A stretch of DNA of 64,000 nucleotides, taken from Laccaria trichodermophora. Lineage: Eukaryota > Basidiomycota > Agaricomycetes > Agaricales > Hydnangiaceae. This document shows, in pieces, positions 1 to 9,974 of this stretch (positions within the stretch are counted from its first letter, which is position 1; the number at the start of each line of letters is the position of its first letter). The stretch is taken from contig JACTVC010000026.1 in NCBI GenBank assembly GCA_018417955.1, positions 744,001 through 808,000 of the forward strand, in the 5' to 3' direction. Position numbers and translations under genes: made by a program. Under the pieces are notes generated by a model. It had not been told where the DNA came from, made no database searches, and worked only from the letters and a program-made list of their open reading frames with translations.

Positions 1-358
1 GGAGTTTGTTCAAGAGTTAATTTCTGGTGAACCACTTACAATGGCAATGTTTTCACCATCGCGAGGTCTTCCTACGGCAATTTGAGCATAAAATAGACTT
101 CGTTTCGACGCCTTTTACTACTTTGCGCTTTTTACATATACCCACATCGTTCCATCTTGGGTGATTGCTTGGACGTTTAGATACCATCCGTTGAATATCC
201 GTCAGAGCCATGCATGAGCTCGTGATCCGTTCGTCGGACGTGCAAGCCGAGAACCGCCTGGACCGGCGTGACATCATGTGGTATTTACTAGAACCTCCTC
301 GACCTCCTCAATCCAATAAAAACCTCTCGTTTCCCACAACTTTCCTCATTTTCACATA
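1..358. other. Upstream region of the SIS1-type gene
   Basis: No gene is recognised here. The last 70 bases before the ATG at 359 are pyrimidine-rich (cctcctcgacctcctc, then a ttcccacaactttcctc stretch), as is usual for a fungal core promoter and 5' leader. The only open frame, on the minus strand at 53-277, has no recognisable motif. Confidence 0.4.
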
Positions 359-1695
359 ATGGGCGCAGACTACTACAAGCTCCTAGGAATCGACAAGAAT
401 GCTTCGGAGGAGGAGATCAAGAAGGCGTACAAGAAGATGGTGAGTCATTGGAAGCTTCTTTCGCCGCCTCATACGTTGCTAACGCTGATCCTCGTATCTG
501 ACAGGCTTTGAAATGGCATCCTGACCGTAACAAAGGTTCAGAACAAGCTAGCCAGAAATTTAAAGAGGTACGAGCTGTGCTTTCTCTTCTTCTTTGGTCT
601 CTTCAGCATTAACCGTCATCCGCCAGATTTCGGAAGCATTTGAAGTCCTGAGTGATAAAAACAAACGAACAGTTTATGACCAGTTTGGCGAGGAAGGTCT
701 CAAGACCGGCGGGGGTCCACCACCTGGGCAAGGTGCGCCAGGAGCGTTCAGCGGGTTCAGCGGATTCCCGGGTGGTGGTGGTGGTGGTGGTGGGGCTCAA
801 ACGTTTACGTTTACCTCTGGGGGTCCAGGAGGATTCAGCAGCAGCAGAGGCGGGTTCGCCCCATCAGACCCTCAAAAGATTTTCGAGTAAGTATTGTCTT
901 ATCGTCGTTATACAGCGTACTCAATGAATCATCAGGCAAATATTCAGTATGGGTGGTATGGGTGGTATGGGAGGTATGGGAGGTATGCCTGGCCGTCGCC
1001 AAGGCAGCTCTATGTTCCAGGACGAAGACGACGACATGGGGGGATTTCACTCGTTCTCATCTTCTTCAAGCGGCATGCCTGGCGGTATGCCCCGCCAACA
1101 ACGACCTCAACGACATCCCGCATCCCAACCGCCTCCCGAAAAACCCTCAGATATTATCAAACCGCTCAAAGTCTCACTAAAGGAGCTCTACTCCGGCACG
1201 GTAAAGCGCCTCAAAGTTGGGCGGCGATTGCTGGACGGTACAACGGAAGACAAGGTGCTGGAGGTGCAGATTCATCCTGGTTGGAAGAGCGGGACGAAGA
1301 TCCGGTTCCCGCGTGCCGGAAACGAGCAGCACGACGGTGAGGCACAGGACCTGGTGTTTGTAGTCGAGGAAAAGGCGGACGACGTGTTTTCGCGGGAGGG
1401 GAACGACTTGTACTGCAGGGTTCGAGTCTCGCTTGTCGAGGCTTTGGCGGGGGGAGATGATGGCGGGAAGGTGGTGAAGACGGTGGAATTGCTGGATGGG
1501 CGGAAGATGCAGATCGCGGCACCTTTGGGTGTAATCAAACCTGGTCAGGAGCAGACGATCCCTGGTGAGGGAATGCCGATAAGGAAGGATGGGAGCGTGA
1601 AGAAGAAGGGCGACATGATTGTCAAGTGGGAGGTGGTATTCCCTGACAGGTTAAGTCCGGCGCAAAAGGAGGGGATCAGAAAAGTGTTGGGATAG
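359..1695 (+). CDS. SIS1: SIS1-type (class II) J-domain co-chaperone
   Basis: Class II Hsp40 that delivers clients to cytosolic Hsp70 and stimulates its ATPase. Four exons: 359-439, 505-567, 627-886, 936-1695; 387 aa. The J domain starts at residue 1 ([10 protein letters not shown]) and has the HPD signature at residues 32-34 in exon 2. A glycine/phenylalanine-rich linker follows ([16 protein letters not shown] and GGG runs, then MGGMGGMGG repeats), then two C-terminal substrate-binding domains starting at [17 protein letters not shown]. There is no CxxCxGxG zinc domain, which separates it from class I Ydj1. The acceptor at 935 was chosen because it gives [13 protein letters not shown], the usual join in fungal homologues. 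Length is close to yeast Sis1 (352 aa). Exon boundaries follow GT-AG consensus; the class is certain, the orthology is by domain layout. Confidence 0.9.
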
Positions 1696-1958
1696 ATGGA
1701 CTCTTTCGTTCTCATCTTGATTATTCGCATCTGAAATATAAGGATACCCGATAAAATGTATCAATTCACTTCATACTGTAATTTTACAATAGACTCGAGC
1801 TCAAAGCTAGTAGAGATAAGATACTAAGCAGGAACAAGCGGAAGGGTTATAGAGACTGAGCAGTCCTTGTAACAACAGCTTAATCTTGAACTGTAGTTGC
1901 GCATGCTGGCTGAGGAGTTCGAGTCGGAAGGCTTCTACTCTTTTTCTTCAACAATTGA

Positions 1959-2513
1959 TCAGCATAATACTTCCAAGCTACCCGCAGGCCATACCTTACG
2001 CGGAGTTGTCATTTTGTGTATATCTGAGACAATGTCTTCGAGCGTGTCGAACGCCCAAGACGAAGTGATATCAGATTGCCATGGAACAAGTATTTGGGGT
2101 TGACGAGAGCCCGCCCTGTCCATTCGAAAAGCCGTCCAAGAGAGGCCAATGCCTCCAAGACCGTATATGCTAGAGAACACGGTTTCATCGAACTGTTCCT
2201 CGATATACTCGACCAACTCCATCATCAGCTTCTCTTTATATGCTTCGGTGTCCTCTGAAGGCTTCTTGATGTTGGCGACGAGGACAACGTGTTCTTCTTC
2301 ATGGACGGTCTTGACAACGAGGTATTCTGCGTTTGTGCCGGTGCTGGTAATTGAAGCGGAAGTCTGACCGGGAGCCACGCCGTAGTTTTTGTCAAGAGGG
2401 AAGTGGTAACAAAGAATAGCGTTCCATAGCATACAAAGCCTGTTGTTCGGGTCGTTTTCCCTGAAAGCGATGAGATTGTGGGCCATGGCCAAGATTGCCT
2501 TCGGATAGGGCAT
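1959..2513 (-). CDS. Uncharacterised protein of 184 aa, probably a gene remnant or small hypothetical
   Basis: Single open frame on the minus strand starting MPYPKAILAMAHNLIAF. The composition looks coding (balanced residues, few rare runs), with stretches such as VVLVANIKKPSEDTEAYKEK and a predicted helix LMMELVEYIEEQFDETVF. The pattern of a lead segment, then 'vilvanIKkP', then an acidic helix resembles restriction-endonuclease-fold hypothetical proteins frequent in agaricomycetes, but I cannot prove membership. No signal peptide or membrane segment. It may be only the 5' part of a longer gene, since no intron donor is obvious at its end. Two upstream in-frame ATGs give alternative starts. 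Confidence 0.4.
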   Translation of the reverse strand: MPYPKAILAMAHNLIAFRENDPNNRLCMLWNAILCYHFPLDKNYGVAPGQTSASITSTGTNAEYLVVKTVHEEEHVVLVANIKKPSEDTEAYKEKLMMELVEYIEEQFDETVFSSIYGLGGIGLSWTAFRMDRAGSRQPQILVPWQSDITSSWAFDTLEDIVSDIHKMTTPRKVWPAGSLEVLC

Positions 2514-2997
2514 TATGGCGATGGTGGAAGTCTGACGCAGAATTCAAGCGCGCGGCGGAGTTGCCAAATGCGGGCGAGGCGCGCGAAGTCTGGGCACTGA
2601 TTGCAGACCGTCTACCATCAGCTACTTACCATCTTGCTGGGACAATTTGGGGGAACATTCACTGGGAATGTGGCGTTCTTCTCGGCACTAGTCGATTGCA
2701 TGCTATTTCTTGCCACATGCCCCTATTCAACCCCTGTTGGGCTTGCAATGGGCGTACTTTAATCGCTACTCCGGAAGCACGGTCAACTCTAGCATCTTCA
2801 TCGAGTATTAACCTTACAATTGGTGGACTCAAATTAAAGCTAGCTCCTCTAAGAAAAGTCTTCGACAGAAGCGTGTAATCGACGTGCATACATTCAAGCC
2901 ACCAAAGAGGGTATGAAGTCGTTCAACGTTGTTGTCCATACTAAATTTCAAGTCCACATAAAGAAGTGGATGGTATCACCACCTGTCGGTCCTCTCC
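2514..2997. other. Intergenic, nothing recognised
   Basis: About 480 bases between the 184-aa ORF and the first small GPI-protein gene. Plus-strand frame 2495-2878 and minus-strand frame 2659-2889 overlap each other and show no domain or motif. Confidence 0.3.
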
Positions 2998-3389
2998 TTA
3001 AACGAAAGCGGCAACCATTCCTACAACCATTCCAAGCGCGATGTTATTGACGTCGTAAGAACCTGCCGCAGCAGATTTGGAAGACGTAGGGCTGGCCGCA
3101 GATGTGGCGCTCTTGATTGACGATGCACCCGCCGAACTGGCTGCAGAAACCGCAGACGCGAGCGAGGAGCTCAAAGAGGATATGGAGGCCGATGCCGCCG
3201 ATGTGGATGACGACAGGGCCGCAGTGTCCGTCCTATGAATATTATATGAGGCTATTGAACTCGACCGGAGGGGGACTAGGCGACTTACGAGGTAGTAGTG
3301 GTAGCGGATTGGCTAACGCTCACGATCGTGGATACTTGAGCTGATGCGGACAAGGCAAGAGTGAGGATTGTGAAGACGGATAGCCTCAT
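2998..3389 (-). CDS. Small Ser/Ala-rich secreted protein, putative GPI-anchored (copy A)
   Basis: Minus-strand, two exons: 3289-3389 and 2998-3232, joined by a 56-bp GT-AG intron; 111 aa. It opens with a clear signal peptide (MRLSVFTILTLALSASAQ, likely cleavage after ALSASA), then VSTIVSVSQSATTTTS, a long serine/alanine tract (about residues 38-90), and a C-terminal hydrophobic tail ending GMVVGMVAAFV after small residues, the layout of a GPI-attachment signal. It is a paralogue of the gene at 7516-7944: exon 1 has the same length (101 nt) and intron phase, and both ends are nearly identical while the Ser/Ala middle differs. It probably sits at the plasma membrane or cell wall. The reading frame is too interrupted to appear as one long ORF, so it is easy to miss. 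Function unknown. Confidence 0.75.
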
Positions 3390-3577
3390 TGTAGATTTCT
3401 TGTTTCGAATAGGGTAACGGGTGAAGGGAAATGGTGTTACTGGTAATGAAGTGGGAGGATTTTATATATGATCCTGAGAGCTCATCACAATGACGTCTGA
3501 AATGGCGTCAGATAAGCCTTCTGAGCGGGACAGCATGAGCATGCCTCAACGTGGTGAGGAGTGAGTTGTTCAAATTC

Positions 3578-3620
3578 GAACTCAAACCTTAATCCTTGAA
3601 AGGAAATTTGTTATTTTTAG
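3578..3620 (+). repeat. Candidate left terminal inverted repeat of the MULE
   Basis: Begins GAACTCAAACCTTAATCC and ends TTATTTTTAG. It aligns with the reverse complement of 6848-6891 over about 43 bases with one gap and roughly 34 matches (visual alignment). Shared blocks are CTCA, TTAAT, GGAAATT and TTATTTTT. Confidence 0.5.
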
Positions 3621-3862
3621 AAACAAGCCGGCCGATATGTTGCCGACGGCTGGCATTTCCAGCTTAGCTGAAGTCCGCCTCAGGCCACGTCGAGCTCGTA
3701 ACTGCCGGCCAACGTCCCAATTGATGACCAGACCCTCGAAATTGTGGTCATACCTTGCAATGGACACTAAACGACTGTAAGTAAAACAATAAAACGATAA
3801 ACTATACAATTGCTATACAAATCAAATGAGAGATATCATAAAATGTCATACAAACCAAGCGT

Positions 3863-6736
3863 CTAGTATTGATATGTGTTCTCGCGATAGTACGATCTGG
3901 TTCCAGACGGAATAACTTTGATATTGGGTGCAAAATGTGACACAGGCACAGGAAGAGGTAAGAACGGCACAGCCGTTGGCAGCGATGAAGAGGTTGACTC
4001 TGGCGTTGGCACAGCGGATGGGATCGATGGCAAAAGGAGAGTCGATGCCACAGAAGACGATGGAACGGAGAGACGGGGAGCCGGGGGAGACGTTGACACC
4101 GAGGCAGGTTGGATTGTTAGAGGAACGCTATACCAGTGTGAAACGTGAGAATCTGTTATCTCCTCAGGTAAAGCCTGAACGTACCTTTCCTTCACAGTAG
4201 GCGCTGTCACAGCCTTCGGAATCTTAGCCTTCTTCCCACTTCTCTCGCCAGCACCATAAGCAGGATCGCCAACACGTTTTGCTCGTGTCTTCTTAGGTGG
4301 CACTCGGATCATTACCGCCGCCGTTTCGGACCAACTCTTCTGATTTGGAGGTAAGCGTGGTAAGCGTGCTGGGAGGAGCTGTGTTGATTCACGGAGCAGT
4401 GAGAGTTCCCGTAAGACGATGACTTGAAGGTCTGGGTGAGGTTTGTGGTCAGTGTTTATTCGCATTTTTGCTGCTAAACGCTCAATGTCTTCGACCAGGC
4501 CTGATAGAGAAGACGATGGCATCGTAACCAGGTTTGGTACTGGTAGGGGTATCGGTGTGCTTGTGGCAGGAGTCGACGGCGGGGATATATAATCGAAAAG
4601 CCGTTCTTGAGGGTCTTGGTCCAGGTCAACGAACTGATGTGCGGATGGATAATGTGTCTGGACGGCACATATGTGCTTGCAGAACCTGATACTTGGGTAG
4701 TCGAGACATGTGCAGGTGCATACTACCATATCAATTTCGTAGACCGTTTCCGAGTGGGACTGTGACTTGACTCCATATCTTCCATTTGTTTCGTCAATCA
4801 CCTAAGAATTATTACATTCTCAAAGCACATAATCTCTCGAGAAATGTACGTACCATGACACTATCAATTAAAACAGTCCGACTTTCTTTTATGACTTTCA
4901 GTCGCTTCTGAAAGTACAAACTTGGACCCTCAAAGTCATTCAATTGTCGGCGTCCTCTGGCAGCATAGTAGTCAACCACCTTCTCGATGAGAATATGAAC
5001 CAAATGATCCATACGGCGATTACGCCGGCCTTCAAGGAACTTTCCTTTCAATACGTGATGCCATCTGTAGTACTTACATGGTCAAAATGTGATATATTGG
5101 CAGTAGTAGTGGTATGAAACTCACGCTTCAACCAGCATGTTGGTGTCGCTAAGCTCATATACAGTTCGGCCCTTGCGATAAACGGCTGACCACATGACGA
5201 TATACTTGAGGGGTAACCAGTACTCCTTCAGATATGAACGGAAGTCAGGTGGCGCTATCCTTTGAATATGTTCCACAGCCACGTCAAAAGCAGCCGCATC
5301 TTCAATTCGAACCAAGGCTTTGAGTAGCTTCCACAGCTCAGGATGACGAGAGATCGAGAGGTGTTGCTGCCACGCATGAAGAACATGCCACCAGCATAAA
5401 AGAACCATAGCAGTTGGGAATCGCCGCTCGCAGGCATTGATTTGAGCAAAATCACGATCGGACATAATGCGAATCGGAACAACATGTGGCGCGCGTTGGT
5501 GAACCAACAAAAGGAAATAAGAGATAGTTTCCTCTGTGCCGCTAGATGATAGCATCCAAGCAATCGGTATCCCTGAATGATGTTTCAAATAAATTAACGT
5601 TGCTCAAAGGAACGTAAGACTTGCCATGCCCCCAATGGTCCCGAACAAGAAGTGTTGTTAAGATGGTATTCTGATACATTGTTGTATTATGTGTTCCATC
5701 TATGCAAAGAAGCTGTTTCCCGTATGCGCAAAACTGTCCGTGCTGCCAGGGTGTTTGGATCATCAACGAGAAGGTCTCAGGTGCCAGACCAGAGCCAGGG
5801 GGGACAGGACACGAGACTGACTTGAATCCAAGAAGCGCATCCATAGAACGAAGTTTATCAGCCCACTTGAACAGTGACTTGCCGTCATCACGGTCGAGCC
5901 GTATCGCTTCCGCCTCGATATCTTTTTCAATCCGTCGAATATCGCCCTTGAGAATAAAATCATTCCGAGAAGCGCGTCCTACGCCATCTAGGCTGAAAGA
6001 TGAGCCTGTTCCTCGATGAAGCATTGTGAGCTTTGAATGTTTTCCTTATTCAGAGAAGAATACAACAAAAAGAGGTTAAGATGCTTACAATATGGTCTGT
6101 CTTCACATTCAGTCGAACCATCCCAGCTATCCAGTCTCTTGTTGAAGGTGATATACGCGTGAACCGAAGGTTTTCGTTGCCAAGAGGATGGTTGTGCTCT
6201 GAGTCATATATGCCGAGAAGGAAAGAAGTCCCCGCGTATGATTTGACCGTCAGTGAAGCAGTACAATAGGTAACCTTCGAAGGAATCTTGCATCCCCAGT
6301 GTGGATTCTTTTTCACATAAACCGCCACGCGCCCATGCCTAGCACACAAGTAGCTTTCACGCGCCAGATATTTCCCAGATAATCCCGCGATTGTTTGCGA
6401 CTTCACGAACTCAACAGAGTGTAAAGATTGTTCCTGCGCCAGGAAGAGGTCGAAGTCACGCCTAGAGCCCCAAAGCATATTGTATTTGGACATGCGACTG
6501 TCAGAAACAAAACCGCCGTACGGAGATGGAGCCTCTTTCCCAGTAAGCTCTGATGAAGGCAAAGAGACGCGGAAATTGTGATGGGCGTTGTCAGATCCAA
6601 GAGCGGACGGTCGTTGTTGATGCGTTGCGTCAGGGTCAAGGCCAGGGACAGTGACATCGAGCCGAAAACGCCCTAGCGACATCTCCAGATGTTCCAAACA
6701 CGTCCCAGACGTTGAACAAGAAGAGCGGGTTGACAC
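3863..6736 (-). CDS. MULE transposase with SWIM zinc finger
   Basis: Five exons on the minus strand: 6089-6736, 5625-6030, 5125-5572, 4854-5064, 3863-4801; about 883 aa with no stop or frameshift. The N-terminus contains a FAR1/GCM-like zinc-binding region (C and H residues around CARHGRVAVYVKKNPHWGCKI ending in YDSEHNHPL). The MULE DDE core shows the first Asp in CIDGTHNTT (about residue 327), the second in MSDRDFAQINA (about 390) followed by LCWWHVLHAW, and the likely catalytic Glu in NMLVEAWHH (about 499). A SWIM zinc finger follows at about 599-614 (CTCTCLDYPSIRFCKH), then a proline/serine-rich tail. The second intron (5573-5624) uses a GC donor (GCAAGT), which restores DHWGHGIPIAWM. An alternative start is the Met at 6682. 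Intact enough to encode an active enzyme. Confidence 0.85.
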
Positions 6737-6763
6737 CTACCACCCCAGGCAGCAAGAAAGCAG

Positions 6764-6790
6764 CGTGTCGTGTCGTGTCGTGTCGTGTCG
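6764..6790 (+). repeat. GTGTC pentanucleotide microsatellite
   Basis: Five tandem copies of CGTGT/GTGTC directly upstream of the transposase start, inside the element. It probably lies in the transposase promoter or leader. Confidence 0.8.
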
Positions 6791-6847
6791 CGCCTGGGCA
6801 AGTCGCGGCAAGGCGGCAACTTTGGGAAGTAGCCGAATGTGCCGAAA

Positions 6848-6891
6848 CCAAAAATAAATAATTTCCATTCTGGGAATTAAACTCTGAGCTC
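6848..6891 (-). repeat. Candidate right terminal inverted repeat of the MULE
   Basis: The reverse complement of this stretch starts GAGCTCAGAGTTTAATTCC and matches 3578-3620. The adjacent outer sequence contains AGTTGT, also present just outside the left end. Confidence 0.5.
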
Positions 6892-6901
6892 AAATCCCAA
6901 A

Positions 6902-7515
6902 AGTTGTGAGGAGTGGCCGGTTATTTATGGGTATTTGTTTGATGCACCTTCAGCATTATTGCGTCATGAAGGACAATTGCATGCTCAAAAGCCGTAAAAA
7001 AGCAGACAATATTTCTTTACAGATTTTATATAAATAGTCGACGCATCTCAGTATAAAGATTAGTAAACCGAAACACGCAGAAAATTGGGCGAACGATATC
7101 AATGGTATCCGGGAATTTTGCTGAATTTTGCCATCGAATGACGTAGGGCGCGTCTGCATCCACACGAGTATGTAGGCAGCGATGCTATTAATAAGAATGC
7201 GGAGCCTCGAGCTGATACCTGGTGACCTTTCCGTCCAAGCGACGACAAAGAATTTAGAAAAGCAGTCGGACTCCGACTTCGGAGCGAAACAAATTAAAAT
7301 GAGCAAAGTTGAGGGGTCAATATGCAAGTATCATAAAAAATGAGATATCCATGTGTATACGTTACGGAAGCATGCGAAGCAGGTATCATAAAAAAGGAAC
7401 CCAAATCTTGCCTAATAATCATAAAATCCCTTTCCTTACAGTATAGTGAACAGTCTGCTCCACCATCCACGTGTAAATCCAGTAAAGTCATTACAGGTCG
7501 TCCGAGGGGGTCATA
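6902..7515. other. Intergenic, nothing recognised
   Basis: About 610 bases between the MULE and GPI-protein copy B. AT-rich. A short direct repeat (gtatcataaaaaa at about 7327 and 7383) is present. Minus-strand frames at 6956-7327 and 7294-7491 have no recognisable features. Confidence 0.3.
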
Positions 7516-7944
7516 TCAAACAAGTGCAGCAACCATCCCTACAACCACTCCAAGCGCAACAACACCATTAACACCATCTACAATCGCTCCACTAGACTTG
7601 GTAGGCGATGGATTAACAGCTGTGCTAGCCGCAGATTTCGCGCTCGAGACAGCAGAAGCAGCGGACGAAGCGACCGCCGAAGCATACGAACTCGCAGCGC
7701 TAACTTGCGTGGACAGCGATGCGCTGAGAGAAGATACGGAGGCGGATGCTGATGATTTTAGTGAGGATAGAGCTGCGCTGTCCGTGCTGTGAGACAGACA
7801 TTTATTTAGCAAGGCTCCTGTACTTTAGATGATGACGACTTACGAGGTGGTGGTGGTAACGGATTGGCTGACGCTCACGATTGTGGATACTTGAGCTGAT
7901 GCGGACAAGGCAAGAGCGAGGGTTGCAAGTATGGATAGCTTCAT
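7516..7944 (-). CDS. Small Ser/Ala-rich secreted protein, putative GPI-anchored (copy B)
   Basis: Minus-strand, two exons 7844-7944 and 7516-7786 with a 57-bp GT-AG intron; 123 aa. Signal peptide MKLSILATLALALSASAQ, then VSTIVSVSQSVTTTTS, a Ser/Ala tract rich in ASSAASAVSSAKSAAS, a short TKSSGAIVDG spacer and a hydrophobic C-terminus (VVALGVVVGMVAALV) fitting a GPI signal. It is the second member of a pair with 2998-3389; exon 1 length, intron phase and both termini are conserved, and the promoter side also shares the words ggcgtcag and tatata. The longer antisense frame at 7340-7792 is a shadow of the Ser/Ala repeats. Likely a cell-surface structural or coat protein; exact role unknown. Confidence 0.75.
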
Positions 7945-9974
7945 TATGGCTTTTGATTTTTTGACGACCATGAGGAGTTTGAAGCGATGAAGGGGATATG
8001 AAAAGAAAGGGAGTATGGGTTCCCCGGGGTTTTTATAGGTAAGCGCCGCTGGCGCGATGACGTGAAGGATGGCGTCAGGTAAAGCATGCGTGGCGACAAT
8101 GTATAGAGTAGACCCGCCTGGAGCACGCCAAGGTCAATTTTGTACGTAGTGGTTCCTGTCAGTACGTGATATATCAAAGGAAGGATACCCACCCATCTCC
8201 GTGTTGATTCTTGACGAAAGGTAGACTTGTTCGCCACTTGGATGGATATTCCGTTTCACGAAGACCAACCTCAGTCAAATCAACAAGGAAGGGCATGTAA
8301 AAAAATTGTGGAGTTGGGGTGGAAACTGTGGAGCACACCTATGGACGTCTTGGTGGTCGGAGCAAACACATGTCCGTTCCTTTGACAGGTTTTGGCGTCC
8401 GCCACGGTGCGAGCTCGTCATTAGAAATTGAACGCCTGAGGTGGAGGGCCGGGTTGTATTTGTGAATCTATGGGGCGGACGCTCAATATTCATTTCTGAT
8501 GTAAAACTTTACAACCCAGTAAGTCCAATCGCCATAGTGATATAAAATAAAATGCAACATGCAAATGTGTGGGGCGCTTCACGAAGGCTGTCGGATGTTT
8601 GGTATGTCGTGAGGCATCATTTCCAACTTGACATTGAGTGCCTGTGTCGTTAGCCCCTCCATCGAAAGGCACCAGGTGGCTGACACCGGGCGGGATACGT
8701 GCCTTATTGTTTGTACCCAGCGCCTCACTTGTTCATCATCGGGGAAAAACCGCAGAAGCGCTCGCCATGGGTTCGACAATTCTGCCCTGTGTTTCGTGTT
8801 ACTTTTGTCATTTTTATGACTGTGACATATAATGTGGGGCGGTAGACAAGAGGTGTGGTCACGGTGAGCGATAGGAACCATTAACTACGTTTATAAAGTA
8901 TCGTGGTCAGCGGATCGTAGTAAGTATAAAAATTTCAAAGCCATTCTCACCAGAATTGCTAGATTAAACGTTGTGCAATTTGGCGCCATATACGGCCCCT
9001 TCTCGTCTACACCTTCGAGGCGCCGTTTGCTAGCAAGAGTTTATCGATAGCGGCAATTGGGTTAGAGTCACCAAGTGTGATAGGTTTTAAGTCTGTTGTC
9101 TGGGTGCTTTAAAAATGATGCGGAAAAGAGTGGCTTCCGCTATTCAGTATTCTAGTCAGCACCTACGGAAATTGAGGTCAAATCCTATTCTCACCCGAAA
9201 TCCCTTGTCTTTTGTATCGGCGCTTATTTAACAACTTCCCCGGTACCGGTAACATTCTGAGGTGCAAAGGACGGGTTGTGCATGGTACTGTGATGATCAG
9301 TACATAGATTAAGATAAGAGATATGAACTTACAGTCAAACCCTTCTTGCTTCATTTGTCGCACCTCATGACCATAACCTTTACACGAACTGTCCGCGATG
9401 TATGGATCACGAGAGGTTCGCAACATGCATACGCGTTTGACCGGACAACGTCAGAGCCCAAACGTTCGTTGTCGCTGGGAAGTAACTGAATCGCAAGCGA
9501 TTGGTTGGTTAACAACTATTGGTGACTTCGCATAAAGATTGTTCAGTTCATGGGATGGTCAGAAAGAAAAGACAGGTTTAACATACGTAACAAGAGGTCG
9601 GATCATCATCTTCATGAGAAGCCTCGTAACTTCCATGGGAAGCCAAAGCCGCCTATCACGCTAAGGAATACACACTGCGGTTGTGATGAGTAGTGTTGGG
9701 AACTACGGTTAGGTATCCGGTGATACGCGTGAAGGGCAGGTAGCATGCCGTTCGTTTGTCGATGGTGATAAGATACGACATCGCCGAAAAACCTGCGAAG
9801 ACGGTAGTAGAGACTTGCGGCACGGTGTGGAGAAGGAATTGACGAAGTAGACCAAAATTAGACGGCACGTGCTTGTTCGCATCGACGGTGACTTGATTAG
9901 AACCGGGCTGTAAATGGACAAAGCAATCCTTCACTTACAACCACGACCACCACCTCTGCTCAACGTTCCACACG
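7945..9974. other. Upstream of GPI copy B and unassigned stretch with possible minus-strand exons
   Basis: The first 100 bases are the promoter side of copy B (TATA-like tttttataggt near 8030). The rest holds no gene I can model. Two minus-strand frames look mildly coding: 9178-9426 (YIADSSCKGYGHEVRQMKQE) and 9656-9934 (NQVTVDANKHVPSNFGLLRQ). They may be exons of an unidentified gene divergent from the DUF2415 gene, but splice phases could not be reconciled. Confidence 0.3.

Larger units (their letters stand above)
3570..6901 (-). mobile_element. MULE DNA transposon, apparently complete
   Basis: About 3.3 kb unit carrying an uninterrupted MULE transposase gene, bordered by candidate terminal inverted repeats (3578-3620 and 6848-6891 as the best matching part). 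The hexamer AGTTGT lies just outside each end (3564-3569 and 6902-6907), which fits a short target-site duplication. The inverted repeats agree at roughly three quarters of positions by eye, and many differences are C/T or G/A, as expected from C-to-T decay or RIP-like mutation. Usual MULE duplications are 8-10 bp, so the precise ends are uncertain. It lies between two paralogous GPI-protein genes. Confidence 0.6.

Noticed and set aside
2495..2878. 127-codon plus-strand frame
   Set aside because: Overlaps a competing minus-strand frame, no motif, no neighbouring exon.
6956..7327. 123-codon minus-strand frame with hydrophobic stretches
   Set aside because: Low coding quality, AT-rich, no signal peptide or domain, and no splice partner.
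7340..7792. 150-codon plus-strand frame
   Set aside because: It is antisense to the Ser/Ala-repeat exon of GPI copy B; the alternating GCN/TCN codons keep the opposite strand open. The minus strand has the signal peptide, splice sites and a paralogue.
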